From Lactarius indigo (taxonomy: Eukaryota; Basidiomycota; Agaricomycetes; Russulales; Russulaceae), in NCBI GenBank assembly GCA_025766275.1, contig JAFKAC010000173.1:25755-89754 (forward strand): a stretch of DNA of 64,000 bases. Reading direction: 5' to 3'. Position 1 is the stretch's first letter; every line of letters starts with the position of its first letter. The notes under the pieces were generated by a model that did no database searches, was not told the DNA's origin, and worked only from the letters and a program-made list of their open reading frames with translations. Made by a program: the position numbers and the translations under genes. Below are positions 36,801 through 50,209 of this stretch, in pieces.

Positions 36801-37953
36801 TCGGGGGCTGGCTTCATCTGACCGCGGAGTCGGCCTTCTTGAATAGCGGGTTGCACGAGATGAGGATGACCGAACACGGCGCGAGCGAGGCGAAGGGGCT
36901 TCTCGAATCCAACTGTGCAGACCAAGAAGGGCAAAGCTTCAATCAAGCTCACAGGGTCAAGAGGGATGCGCAGATAGTTAGCAACGGGTAAGGCAACCAT
37001 GAAGGAAAGAATTGAGGATGATAGGACTGCAGTTGTCAACCAGAAGTTCGAGCCAAGGCTGCGAGACGACAAGAAAAGGCGAATGAAGGTCGTGTGCATC
37101 AGCACATACCCAGCAAGGACGAGCAGGATATCTAGATTATCCGCTTTCTGACGGAGCACGCCGCGGTTAGACCAGGTCCATACAAGACGGTAGGCCTGCA
37201 CCGACCTTGGTAAGGTCCCAAAAGCGGACTACTAAAGTGCGCGCTGCATACACGACCCACTTGCCGCTCTTCATCTCCGAGACGGTCTCATGCTCTGGAT
37301 TATCAACAAGATATTTGATTGGGCCAAAGTCGTCTGAAATGAAAGGACCATGCTTTGCAAGAGCATTGATGAACTCTTTACGACTACCCGCGGTGAATGA
37401 GAGAGTGAGCGACTCGGATCTTGGAATATCAGAAACAGAGGACGTGAAACAAGTCGTTTCTCCACCCTGGTCCCTTGAGACGGAGTGGCAAATATCCGGG
37501 TATAGACTTTCAGAGACCGTGGGGAAACGATGGGTGAGGAAGTGTGTTATATTCTCTAGGGAGCTCGCCACCTGCGAGGAAAGTCTCGGGTTCTCAGAAA
37601 TCTGAACGAGGATATCAGTGCGCGTAAATCAAACGAACAGGTGAGTATACCTTCTTCGCCGTCCTTGCATCGAAAGACATAACCAATTGCTGAAGGTCGA
37701 CGGCGGCGACGTGTGAGCGATGAACGAGAGCGCTGTGCCATTCGTTTTCTTGAACGGTGGCCCAGTCGCCATTGTGCCATAATGCATGAGCCGGGCGTAA
37801 TGGGGGGAGCGAAGTTGGGGCGAAGAAAGAAGAATGCTTGATGGCGGAGAGGACATGGAAATATGCGAGTGTGGCGAGAACGAAAAAGAACACGATTGTC
37901 TCTATGGGTGAGGACGCAGCATGGGTTGAAATTGGGCGAATTAAAGCCCTCAT
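33853..37953 (-). CDS. HMG1: HMG-CoA reductase (class I, membrane-bound)
   Basis: This is the rate-limiting enzyme of sterol synthesis, reducing HMG-CoA to mevalonate with NADPH at the ER. The ATG at 37953 gives [20 protein letters not shown] and a first membrane segment. A luminal stretch follows, then a multi-span sterol-sensing-type domain ([38 protein letters not shown]) and a linker. The catalytic domain has [59 protein letters not shown] and HLVRAHL, so the catalytic Glu, Lys, Asp and His are all present. Length is about 1,150 residues. The intron at 36479-36601 is 123 bp, a multiple of three, and lacks stop codons. SRE1, encoded 10-14 kb away, is its expected regulator. Confidence 0.95.
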
Positions 37954-38970
37954 TGTGGGCAGAGTGTGGGTGTGCGCGTGAGGACCAGGGAGTCGATTAC
38001 GAGCTGTCGGGTTGGGTCAACACGGTTCAGAGAAGTAGACAAGGTGGGCGCCAAACTGACAGGGCTAACGAGTAATGTTTTGTCTATGAGAAGAAAATAA
38101 AGAGAGAAAGAAAAATACGAAGAGTCGTACGATTGCGAGAAGAGGAAGGTGGGGAAAATAACAGGCGATGGACATATTTATTTGATTGGTGAAATGTATT
38201 GAGTGACAAAGACCCCGGAAAGCGTGCTTGAACGATCCGTCGGATTACCGCCTCAGGCGTCAGCGCTCAACACACCCCACGAGCCGCCACTATCGCACAT
38301 TACGGCGCCTTCCCTACATCTCAGCCACCAGTTACAACCCCTACATCCTTGTCTTGATTTATGATCCGATTATCTCGCTCCTGAAACGATGGAACCGCCC
38401 GGCCGCTCACATGAGCACACCGTACCACTACAGTAGGAGCCCGTATATGTAACGGTGTAACTGCGTGCTATTCGGCTGTATGAGAATAAGAATGTCACTT
38501 CCCTACTCTCGCGAGTTTTGACTTTTGGGGTTGCCCCAGCCGCAAACTTGTTCGGTGTCCTCGAGCGCCGAACGAGCCCTTATCTTTCTTTCTCTCAATG
38601 ATCACGACGTCATGCCGGTATCCTACATTCATAATGACTGAACTTGAACGATGCGAACACTGCGGGAGCAATCCGGAAGCGAGGCTGCCCGGTGGCGCTA
38701 CTCGCTCATCGTTGTCCCTGAACGAATCCGTAACTGTACTGGCTGGTAACTTGGCTGGAGTCTAACCGGCTCATCTTGAACTCTAATACGCTGATCTGAG
38801 TTCTATTGTACGTAGGGTATGGTTTTCCCCGAAGCGTGTCCTCGTCGCTTCCTTCGGTTATTTCGGTTACCGATGAAAGGGGCTGAGATGTGCATACAAT
38901 GTATTGCATATTGTGAGGGATCGTGTACATGATCGAAACAAATAAACCCGTGTCGTCGGGGACCAGACAT
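37954..38970. promoter_or_regulatory. Upstream region of HMG-CoA reductase
   Basis: About 1 kb between the HMG-CoA reductase start and the eL42 stop. An inverted CCAAT (ATTGG, about 38,175) faces the reductase gene. I could not find a convincing ATCACCCCAC-type sterol element. No coding frame with family resemblance is present. Confidence 0.45.
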
Positions 38971-39615
38971 TTACTGTACAGATTCAGTTTCCTCATGCCA
39001 TGGTGATTTTAATAAGGACGCTTACGAAAGTGAGCGCTGCACCCTTCGTTTTCTTCTCCCCGCCCAGCTCAAAGCTATGTGAGAAACTCAGTTGTAGCAT
39101 TATGAAACGGAATCGACAGTGAACGTACTGCTTGCAGCGTTTGAGGGCAAGTTGCATCTTATATTTACAAACGGTGCATTCCAACCGCAAAACGACCTTC
39201 TTCGTCGTCTTTGCCTGATCATCGGCCAATACTTAACACATCAATCTCTTCCCCAGACGTGAACTCACCTTCTTATGGAAGACGGGCTTAGTCTGTCCAC
39301 CGTAACCCGACTGTTTACGGTCGTATCGACGCTTCCCTTGTACGGCGAGAGAGTCTTTGCCCTTTTTGTATTGTGTCACTTTGTGGGGGCTGCCAACAAG
39401 ATACTTAGTCGAAACAGAAGTAAGAAGACGATTCGTGACATACGTGTGCTTTCTGCAATCCTTGTGGGCACAGACTATTGAAGACAAACGATCAACTGTC
39501 TTCCTTGGGCTTTACAGACCAACTTACATGTCCGGCGGGTTCTGAGTTACCAAAACTATCAGTCGTCTGCATAAAATACCGCAGATAGAAGAACGCACTT
39601 GGGAATGTTAACCAT
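38971..39615 (-). CDS. RPL42: 60S ribosomal protein eL42
   Basis: The start at 39615 gives MVNIPK. Short exons then read [71 protein letters not shown] and [17 protein letters not shown]. Length is about 106 residues, the family size. The last exon consists of the stop codon alone: the final intron ends CTGTACAG and TAA (38971-38973) follows directly. Without that intron the protein would gain ten residues. The proline in TKPVFHK, at the position where Gln gives cycloheximide resistance in yeasts, is the sensitive form. Confidence 0.94.
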
Positions 39616-40627
39616 TTTTGTTGCGAACGGCGGCAGGGGTTACAACAGGTGTTGATTCTAATATCTGAAAGCTTGGTGCAACGGCATCTTCCGGTGGCTT
39701 AGGCTAGCACTGCACAGTTTCCCCTTTAGAGTTCAATCACCGCTACTTTTGCAACATATGTATCTATCGTAGCTATGGCAAGAACGCAGTTCCCATGTGG
39801 AAGCGGGAGAGATGCACAGAGCTACACTGTAACTACGTCGCGGCCACAAAATCTCTGTGGACAGTCTAGTGTTCATGGTGGAAAGGGGTGTAGTGGACAG
39901 GACATAAAAAAGCAAAGCCCGGACGCAGCGACGTGCCCAAGAAATGGCACGGTAAGGAGGGTTTACAGTACCGACTCATCTTGGCTCAGAGGCCGCCCCG
40001 CTCGGGTCTATCGAAAGAAGGCACAGATGAACACCCTGCTTCCTGATTCTCTCTGATGGGCGTTTCAATTTAGTCCCAATGAGCCAATGTTGCTGTGCTC
40101 ATTATTCACACTCAGCTACAGTGCAGTGCGGAAACACACCGACACCCCAGCAAGGAGAAAGTTAGCCGGGTTGGCCCCGGCAAACCTGGACAGGCGAATA
40201 CTGTTCTGAGAAGGTGGTTCATCGCCCCGAGTCATGCAGCCCCCGGGTAGTGTCTTTTGGAACGCATGAGATTAGTGAGTGATTTCAGTGCCAGCAAAAC
40301 AGCTGCATCATGAAATGGCACCCATGGAATCCGATGAAATATCCTGAGTGGTGAATTTTGAACAAGCAGAAGGGTTAGCTTGCCTGTTTACGCCCCTCGT
40401 TTCGTGGGAGTAATGAACGTGCTCTGCCTGCGCTAGCTTTGGGTTGGGGAAATAAAGCATACAAGCTTACGTCGTACTGAGTTGTTCGTTCATCTAGAGT
40501 GATACATGTTCTTCAGGGCGGATGGGAAAAGAATTCGTGCCGAAGGGCGACGTGAATAAAAAGCACGATTATCCGGGAGCTGAATTGCTCCATATAATTT
40601 TTGCAGTCCGTCAAGTATCGCAGGACA
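39616..40627. other. Gene-free stretch between eL42 and NAA15
   Basis: About 1 kb on the eL42 promoter side. An open frame at about 39,775-40,056 has no recognisable sequence and is probably chance. No tRNA or repeat was found. Confidence 0.5.
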
Positions 40628-43600
40628 TCAATCATCATTCTCCGCCCGGGTCTTAATCGGGGTGTCTGGCCTCTGCGAATACATGACAGCAAGTTCATCC
40701 GGTGTCTTGAAGACCGTCGACAGGTTGAATTTTTCATCGCAAGCTAGTCGAAACTCGTCGACTCGCGGAGAGCTGGAATCTTTGAGGAATGTCCACACGT
40801 CAAGGGCGATCTGTAGACGGCGGCATTAAGTTGATACACCCGCCAAAAATGCCAACGACGGCTTACTTTGAGAGAGAGGTCTACCCCAGGGTTCAAAACT
40901 CCGAATAATATGCCTTCAACTTCATCTCTCGGGCCACCAAGGATCTGTAGAGCCTTTGCTACCCCTAGCACTGCCCCAGCATTGCCAGAGTGCTGTTGCA
41001 AGTATTGTACATTGTATGCTTCCGACGATATCTCATTAGTGGCTAGGGTCGCCAAGACATCAGATATCACCGTTCCGACCGGAGTAGGAAGTGGTAACGG
41101 AAGGGACCCATCTAAAGACAGGAGATCAGCGTGGCGTGTCGGTGATTTAAGAGGAGGACAGACAGAGTTTCCGGAAGTGGAGATATCGGACATGAAGCTC
41201 AGGATGATCAGTGTCAAGAACTTTTGCGTGGCTGAGTGCCCGAACTGCTTGTAAGTACTTGCCTAAGGTATATTAGACCGGAAACAGTAAGCGTCTTAGT
41301 TGTATGGAACACACCCCGTCGAACAGCGACGTCGTAAATCGAGATCCACAGATCAATATTACTTATGGGCAGCCGTAGTAGAGGGGATAGAAGCTTCCAT
41401 GCGCGCTCCAGTGGTTCTGGACTTGTTAAGAGCTTGATGCCATCCGGGTCCTCATCTTTCGTGGGTGTCAATTCGAGACCCTTGTCTTCGTTTGATGTGG
41501 CTGCTGCTGCTGCTGCTACGACGTGCTTCAGAGACGATCGACCGTTCACGGTAGATGGTTTACCTTTCTTCAATTCTTCTTGCTTCTGTTGGGCCTTCCT
41601 AGCTTTCTTCTTCGCCTTCTTCTCTTCTTCCGCAGATAAGCCTGAGAGACAAGAAGTCCTCGTGCCAGCACTGTCAAAGGCGAGTCCCCTACCAGTCGAT
41701 AAAACGTCATTCGCGAGAGACGGGCTGTCAAAAAGTCGAACGTAGATCTGCAAGTCGAGGAGTTGAACTTCTGATACTAGATATTATGGTGGGATCATAC
41801 CTGTGATGCCGATACGGCGGAATGAATATATGCGGGGTGAGACCAAAGCTGGTCCTCCCATGAGAGGAGGCTGCAAAACCAATCAGTAATAATATTGGGG
41901 GACGCTGAACCACGTACTTCAGGTAGATATTTATTGTGAACTTTCGTAATGAATAACCGTGGAAATCAAATTGATCGTCTTCGAACTCCTCAAAAACCTA
42001 CTCATGGAGTAAATCAGCAAGTGGGATGGTGATCACAGTATCGATCAATGATGACCTTTCGCACGGCGTGGTATTTTTTAAGGGCATGATGGAGTTTGCC
42101 CTGGCGTCTGTGCGCATCTCCCTCTTCGGTAAGGTATAGGAGGGACTGCATCTCCTCTAAATCGGCGCCAGGGCTCACAGCGTCTTTCTGATAGCAGACA
42201 TACAGAATCAATAACGAATATGCAAGGGGCACAGCTCAATACCTTCGTGAATAGGCCAAAGATGTCACTAGCTTCTTCGATGAGACCAGCTCTGAGCTTG
42301 TACTTAGCCGACTTTGTGTTCAGGAAGCGATCTTGGCCATCAAGGAGTCGTGCTTCGTTGACTGCAGCTGAGGCTCCATAGGGGTCTCCTAAACGTTTCA
42401 AGACGCGGCCCCTCAGGGTGTGAAGCTCTGGGAGAGTCGGTGTATGGGAAATGGCAGTAGAAAGGAGAGACAGGGCATGAGAGTGACGATTAGTATGCGA
42501 AAAGTGCTGTGCGAGGAAGTACAGTGTCCATAGATACATTGTTGGAACATCACTGTCCGATATGGCCGCGACGGCGTCTGGGAACTCATCAGGGAGGCGA
42601 CCGTCTTCTAGGACCTGTCGATAACCTTCAACCAACTCCTCGACGATGACGAGCTTTTGATTGTCATGGTATAAAGGCTTCAAATCGACAAATAGAGAGG
42701 GTATGCCTTTGTTTAGACCTTGCAGCAGGTACATATTCGCTAGTGGCTTGAAGTCACCAACTGAGATTCACATCGGAAGTGAGTAAGATTGGCGTGCGCG
42801 GCTGTGACCCACCTGGGATAACCATCAACTCCAGTCGCTTTGGCGTCAACGTACGAGGGTTCTGCAGCGAAAGTTCGCTTAACAGGTGCAGGGTTTTTGG
42901 GCGGTCGGCATCTATAAGGGCTCCTAGAAGGGATCAAAGACCAAGTTCAGTTGGTGTATTAAAAATGACAATAGATCGGATGAATGTCACCAAGGTCGGT
43001 GTTTTTGCTGCTGAAAAAACCGTAATAGTAACTAGTGTTATCTGGGTTACGTTCGATGAGAGCTCGCCAAGCCTGTTCAGCATCCGCTCTTGGTTCTTGC
43101 TTTGATAGTATTCGCGCTATCAGACCAAAGTCGGTCACTCGGAGAGGGAGTGCCTCAACTGCGTCATACCTCTGGCTTCCATAACGGCAACCCGATCCAC
43201 GATGGCCCTAGACTTTGCGTTCGTGTCTAGAAGTGTGAGGGCTTCAGATAAATCCCCCCTTTCCTCCAAGACTCGGACGTGATAGAGTAACAGATCTGAT
43301 TGCTCTGGATCATAATCCGGCACGTTCTGACAAATGGAAAATGAAAATTAGCAAGGACGATAGTACCATTGCATCACAGACCTTCAAGGAGCGTTCGTAC
43401 TGTTCTAATACTTTGTTGGCTTCCGCGAGGTTGCCGTTGAGATGGTATGCTAACGCGAGCCCAATCCAATTTTGCCGTAAGTTGGGCCGCAGTTTTAAGA
43501 GGAGAAAGCGAGTGTCTACAAGGCCATCATAAAGGCGGAGCTGTGTCTGGAGATGTGCTGCGTCTCTCAGGATGTTCAGGTTGTCCTGATCCAAGAGGAA

Positions 43601-44174
43601 GGAAATCGCAAAATCAGGTTTTCCGTCTAAGATTGCGGACTAGAAATAGGTGAAAGAGAGAAACTTGCCCAGAAGACTGGCTAATCGCAGGGATTCGCTC
43701 ATCGGCAAATAAGAACAACAGTACCAGGAGGTGCAGAAACACACACAAAGCGCGCGGATAAGGTGCTCAATTTGGACTCACCTTGTCAAATCGGAGAGCC
43801 TGTGTATATGACTTCAGAGCCTCTTCGTAATTTTTTTCACCTTTTTGAATGAGGCCGAAGACGTGCCAGACGATATGGGAAGTCAAGTCCAAGCGAACAC
43901 CTTTCTTGACGAGTTCAAGGCCCTCCTCCCTCTTGCCCATGTGGGTTAATATGAGGCCCTTCATACATAGAGTCTCTAGTAAGATTACCGCCTATCAGAC
44001 TGACTTGTACATGCTGAGGTCATACGGACCTCCGTGCTCCGGAAATTTCTTGAGGATCTGGTCGGCGGTCTTCTGACCTTTCTTAAGTTGACGAGTCTCA
44101 TAAAGATTCAACAACTCGCGAAACAACGTCGATTCCTTGGAAGGAAGGGCCCTCTTGGCAGGCGTCGGGGTCAT
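40628..44174 (-). CDS. NAA15: NatA N-terminal acetyltransferase auxiliary subunit NAA15
   Basis: This TPR scaffold anchors the catalytic subunit Naa10 to ribosomes. The ATG at 44174 gives MTPTPAKRALPSKESTLFREL, typical of the family. TPR units follow: LCMKGLILTHMGKREEGLELV, HIVWHVFGLIQKGEKNYEEAL, LRDAAHLQTQLRLYDG, WIGLALAYHLNGNLAEANKVL and LLLYHVRVLEERGDLSEAL. Later parts include GIPSLFVDLKPLYHDNQK and a Lys-rich region (EEEKKAKKKARKAQQKQEE). The end is VWTFLKDSSSPRVDEF...RAENDD with the stop at 40628-40630. Length is about 870 residues in many short exons. It is divergent from PDS5 across 173 bp. Confidence 0.9.
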
Positions 44175-44347
44175 GATAGAAAGCAGGGTTGAATATGGAC
44201 GGGCGGATGTGCAAGGCAGGTGTGAGGCCGAGCGCTATTCACGGCGATTATTACATAAACCACCAACATGTCCACACAACGCGAGCCGCGTCTCAGCTCG
44301 TCAGTCACGGTCACTGCACGCGCCATCTTCCTCTCCCTCTCAGCGCT

Positions 44348-47300
44348 ATGGTTGCCCAGACTCGTGGGGCTGGACAAGCCTCTCTTCAGAAGCTCAAATT
44401 TCACGACAAGCTTATAGGAAAAGGCCTTTCTACGGATATACTTCTAAAGAAGTTGAAGAATCTCCACACTCAGCTTGCGGAGCTGGACCAAGACCGCGTC
44501 GACACGGCTACGCTTGCGACAGTCCGCAAGGAGTTGACCCACAATACGATTCTCCTTCACAAAGATAGAGGAGTCAAAGCCCATGCTGCTTGTTGTCTGG
44601 CCGATATTCTCAGACTGTTCGCCCCTGATGCCCCTTATACACACAATGAACTTCGCGACATCTTTCAATTCTTCTTCCGCCAACTCTCCACGGGCTTACG
44701 GGGCTCAGACTTCCCTTACTACAATGAGTACTTTCATCTCCTTGAATCATTGTCGACCGTGAAGAGTGTCGTGCTTGTTTGCGATCTCCCAAACTCGGAA
44801 GAACTGATGGTTGATATCTTCCGTGACTTTTTCGCCCTTGTTCGCCATGATCTCTCCAAAAAGATCGAGCTTCATATGGCAGATATTTTGGTGGCATTGA
44901 TAGATGAAGCGACTTCACTCCCATCTGAGTTGATGGATATCATAATGGCGCAATTCCTCGACAAGAACGTGGTGTGTATATATCTCCCATCTCATCTTCT
45001 CCGTGTATGCCGCCATCCTTCGCCAGGCTCCATTGTGTTGCACTCTACCATTCCAGCTCTTATCCATAACAGGGAAATTTGCCTACAACGCTGACCGTTC
45101 TCACTCCAGGGATTAGATAACCCCGCATTTCGCTTGGCAGTCCAAGTCTGCAACAACACCTCAGATAGGCTGCAGCGGCATGTCTGCCAATATTTCACAG
45201 AGATCATTGTCCAACATGCGCCCGATGAAGAGCTCGACGATATTCGAAAAGCACACGAACTTGTGAAACAGCTCAACAAGTCGTGTCCTTCTCTTCTCCA
45301 TTTAGTCATTCCCCAGTTGGAAGAAGAGTTACGGGTAGAAGACCTGTCACTACGTACTATGGCAACTCATGTCCTGGGGGAAATGTATGCAGATAAAGGA
45401 GGCTCTGATCTTGTGCGGAAATATCCAACAACGTGGAACTTCTGGAATCTCAGACGAAATGACAAGTCTCCTGCGGTCCGCTTAGCCTTCGTGGAGGCCA
45501 CTCATGGACTACTAGTTGGCCTCCCCGAACAAAGGGACTCTATAGAAGGTTTGTAACTCGATCAATCTCCAGTGACCGATGTTCAAATATGGAGCACAGA
45601 GGCCTTGAACGCCAAGTTACTTGATCCTGATGAGAAAGTCAGAGCTGCTGTCTGCAAATTGTATTCGCAATTGGACTACGAGACGGCCTTACACCACGTC
45701 TCGGAGCCGCAACTCCGGCGTGTTGCTGAACGGGGTCTTGATAAAAAGGTAACTTCCCCCAACCTGTGACTCAACACGTCGTTCACAAAGCCTCAGCACT
45801 CTGTTCGTATTGAAGCCCTCAATAGTATTGGGAAATTATACAGCCTCGCGTATCCCGAAATGTGAGCGTTTCTACCTCTCCGTGATGGTGGTCTTATTTT
45901 TGTAAGTGAGAACGGCGATCAGGGTGCAATCAAACAGTTTTCTTGGATCCCAGAATCTCTTCTACAGATGAGTCAATCACAAGAGGTCAAGTAAGAGCGC
46001 TTTACATAATCTTGAGTTCACCCACGTACTGTGTCTAGGGTCGCCGCCGAAAACTCTTTAGCTGAATATGTCTTCCCCATCATTGCGTCGTCTGCCAAAG
46101 ACACCGAGATAGAGGAGCCCATCTGGACGGACAGACTTCTGACAACAATGAAATTCCTCAACGAGAGAGGTATAAGCTCTCTTATTAGCTTTTCTGGACT
46201 TAAGATCCCGTAAGTATAACCCAACACTCCTCTATTCGTCTGCTGAGTGTAGATACAGTCGCCCATCTATCTATGAACGTTTTGTTCAGTGCTGCAGAGA
46301 GAATAACGTAGGTCTGATTTTGGGGTACGGATCATCGTGCAGAAGGTTAAATGTTTAGGCAGGGTGGCATCATTGATGAAAACGAGGAGGAAACGACCCG
46401 CAAGTTCAATGCCTGTGTTCAAAGGCTTTCGAGTACGTGCTACTACCACACAAAATACATACGTTGACTCTCTTTCAGCAACGTTCACCGAACCACAAAA
46501 AGCTGCCGACGATCTTTGCGCATTTGCTAAATTGAATGAAGGCCGCCTTTATAAGCTCCTGGAGACTTGTATGGATCCCCAGACCAGTCTCAAATCCCTG
46601 ATTAAATCATCGGTATGGCTCTTTGCCTGACCCTTACGTCTACCCGCTCAAAATTACTCCAGCGGGAGTTTCTTCGGCGCATAGAGCAGTCATCGGCGGG
46701 GGTACTTCCGACATTTGCTGTATTCCTGCGAAGGGCGAGCCTTCGTCTGATCAACCAATCTTTAATCCCGTCTCTGTTGCGAAACTTGCAGCGAGGCGAC
46801 GCCACAGATGATGGATACGGTACCAGTCAAGCGCAGCTTCTCGCAAACAACGCACACGCAATATTGACCTCCATCTCCAAGTATTGTCCGATCATCTACA
46901 AAGCCCATGTTGGTGAGTTGACTAAAGCCATTGCTGATGAGAGGAACTCGCGACTTGTTGGGGCCTGTCTCCAAGCCCTGGCTGCACTCGCCAGATGGGA
47001 CAAAAGCTTCGCACCTGGCGACAAGTACGGTTCCAACCTTCCTTTCACGTCATCATATCTAACCATTTCTGGAAGACGGACAATCGAACGAGTCATGCGA
47101 TTTGCCCTGGACTCCGATCATCGACGAGCCAAATACTCTGCCAGGTTACTTGCTACGTCACAAAACAAAGGGGACCTTTGTACAGACATTATCAACGTAC
47201 GGTTTTCACCTCATCGGTTTCCTAATGACTCCTATATCCATTTTTTAGGCTATTTCTGGAGATCTTGACCGCGCAGACGATCAAAAACTTGTTTCGCATA

Positions 47301-49189
47301 TCTCGGTCTTAGCAGAACTCGCACAGACAGCCCCAGATTCCTTTGAAAGTAAAAGCGAGGCTATCATGAACTTCATTGTAAAGCAGATCCTCATGAGTCC
47401 AAGTCCTCCCGATCCGGTCCGTGTTCCTTTAATTTCCCTTGGGCCTGTGATCTCATTGATGCCGTACAAACAGGGCGACATGGACGTTGATATCGAATGG
47501 ATAGAAAGAGCCGATGTACCACCTTCTTTAAGCAAGAGAGTCTTGGCCCTCAAGGTCTGCAGAAATCGCTGCTTGGCCCATGCAGAGTCGGATACTGCAT
47601 TGGACATGGCAACGCCTGCACTAAAAATGTTCTTTGCACTGTTGGAGAACGGTGGCTCACTTCATGCAGAAAACGATGATGAGTTCGTTTACCATTGCCA
47701 AGACTAAGCGTAGTCGGATCAAGATCAAGCTAACGGTTTCAATCACAGCCCAAAGGTCAAAGCCCGTATGCGGCTGCAAGCAGCCGTATCTCTGTTACAC
47801 CTTTCGACTGTGCCAAAGTTCGCGGCTATCGTCACAAACAATTTCATTTCGCTCGCCATCACGATACAGGTTTGTTTCGGGGTTGTACGATTTTTCCCGC
47901 ATTCATAGTACGTGCAGGATCCTTGTTATCAAGTTCGTGACAAGTTCCTGCGCAAATACATATCTTTCGCCACACATCAACAATTACCCCCCCATTTCAA
48001 TGTGATACCTTTTTTGACCGTCCATGACCCGGAAACGGATATTAAGAACATGGTTTGTAAGCACCCACTACCCCTTATCCAACGACTTATTATTTTCAGG
48101 CGAAAACATACGTTTCTCTGGCATATCGCGCCTCACCCCCAGGTTTTTTTTTTCTTCGAATACCTCACTATTGAGTGTGCTGAGCACTGTTCCACACCAG
48201 GTGCCAAGATGAACTACTTTGAGATGATCTTCGTCCAGTTCCTTCATCTACTCGCACATCACCCCGATTTCTCACTCACTCAGGAAAGTCTCCCCGACAT
48301 GGCGAAGTACGTCAACCTCTTACATCTTTAAAACGCTGTGTTTTTACTTTTGACAATAGATATGTCGAGTTTTACCTCGAGTCTGTGGCTTCTGCGGAGA
48401 ATATTTCGTTACTGTATCATCTGTCAGGAAAGGCGAAGACTGTCCGTGACTCGGAATCCCATCTGTATAGCGAGGTTCGTCGGCCTGTAGACTTACTCTT
48501 CCGCAGAGCTGAGGTTCACTGAATGTCAGAACCTCTATGCGTTGAGCGAGCTCGCTCAGCATATCATCAAAGATATGGCGAAGCGACACTCATGGACACT
48601 GCAGAGTTTACCCATGAAGGTCAAATTGCCTACGGGTATTTTACGTCCTTTGCCCAATGCGGAGGCGGCTAACAAGGTACTCATGTAATGCTTATCACTT
48701 TGACCACTTGAATCTTCCACACAATCTTCCACACAGATCCTGAAGCAAGTGTTCCTCCCGCCGGGGGCATTAGACTGGCTGAGCAATCAGACGAAGTCAG
48801 CAAGAGCTAACCAAGTTAGAACCTATGAACGGCCCAAACCGGTCCGCAAGTCCGGAGAAAAGCGGAAGAAAAACGGCGGTCGGACAAATGGCCATGCAAA
48901 GTAAGTTTCCCGCGTATATCTTTTTTTTCTGACCCAACCACTTGTATACACTAGGCGACCGCGAGGCAGTGGCCGTAATAGGCGTTTCGGGTACAGTAGC
49001 GATAACTCGGATGGACACCTCGACTCTGATAGCAGCGAAGAGAATACCGATGACGACATAAATGACTCCCCTGACATGCAATCAACATTGAGCTCAGAGG
49101 ATGACCCCGCAGAGAACCGACGACCCGGACGTGATGCAAGGACACGCGCGAAGGTTGCCCTTGTTCTTGACTGTTACAGTTCACACTGA
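44348..49189 (+). CDS. PDS5: Pds5 sister-chromatid cohesion protein
   Basis: This HEAT-repeat cohesin regulator works with WAPL in release and with Eco1 in maintenance. The ATG at 44348 gives MVAQTRGAGQASLQKLKF. Conserved segments follow: LLKKLKNLHTQLAELDQD, KAHAACCLADILRLFAPDAPY, DIFQFFFRQLSTGL, YYNEYFHLLESLSTVKSVVL, DLSLRTMATHVLGEMYAD, LDPDEKVRAAVCKLYSQLDY and SVRIEALNSIGKLYSLAYP. The C-terminal region is basic and acidic low complexity and ends LVLDCYSSH (stop 49187-49189). More than twenty short introns are implied, so exon borders are uncertain. Length is about 1,200 residues, as in other fungi. Confidence 0.9.
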
Positions 49190-50209
49190 CCATTCAAGCC
49201 AGGCGAAAATAAAACAACACGTGCAAAAAAAGATTGGTAGAAAAGGTTGAAACGAACAGTTGTTTCTAATATATTGAGCTCATTCATGAGCTATTTAACA
49301 CGTACTCTGCCTACTTTCCTTTCCCTCTATAGCTACCTTGTATTCTTAGTATTTCTGTATTGCATTTCCTGCCAGCTATGCTATCTAGTTATCGATACGA
49401 TTAGCTATCACTTTATTCGGCAAGTACTGTACGGCTTGTGTGGATTATCATGTCTGCGGCTGAGCGATTTGATCCTTGTCCATCTTAAATAAAATTTGAA
49501 GCTTGAAGCTTGAAGCCTTGACTAGAAATGTAATGCTGGGCGGACTGAGATCACCACCATTGAACCAAAACTCTGCTACTGTAACGAATGCACTTACAGT
49601 AAGGTCATTGTCATTGCTGTTTTGACTGTCTGGTTCCGATGTTATCCGTGTCCGACTTCTGTAAATTCAAATGCGCGTGGGCTCCGATCATCTTGGGACC
49701 TGATGCAAGCCTGATGAGCAATATGTACATACTTGAGAGACCGATGAGAGACCGACTCGGAGAGTAATTCTCAATTGCAAAATGATCATACTGTGCCATC
49801 ATACCACAACAAAGATCGCTGGCACCTCCTCTTGAACACACGGTGCGAACTTATTAAGCAAGCTATTAAGACTGCTGAGTGCCTTCAGAAAGTCACCCAA
49901 TAGGTACTATTACAACACCGCTGTTTCACGATCGGAGCAAATGGAAACTCTTTTGTGCCTCTCCATTACTGTACTGTATGACATGTCTCACGTCACCCCA
50001 CTACCCACTAGTACTATTCTCGTTGTGGGCTCGTGCGTGGTGGAACCGAGTTGGCAGGGTCGAAATGGTGTTGGGCTGTGTCTGGGTCCTCGGGGTCATA
50101 CGGGTCACATGGACTGTCGAGACGGTAAGATATTGTCAGGCCTTGCTTGTGAGCGACTCGGAGCCGGTATCAGTGGCATTGCCCAAGTAGTTCTTCTAGC
50201 ACTCCTCCA
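49190..50209. other. AT-rich gene-free stretch
   Basis: About 1 kb between PDS5 and the D-amino-acid oxidase gene. It contains a short tandem TTGAAGC repeat at about 49,496-49,520. No convincing coding frame was seen. Confidence 0.5.

Noticed and set aside
39775..40056. Open frame in the eL42-NAA15 gap as a small gene
   Set aside because: No resemblance to any family, no plausible splice partners, and composition like intergenic DNA.
44348..49189. Frame breaks in PDS5 as signs of a pseudogene
   Set aside because: All breaks coincide with short GT..AG introns that restore conserved sequence.
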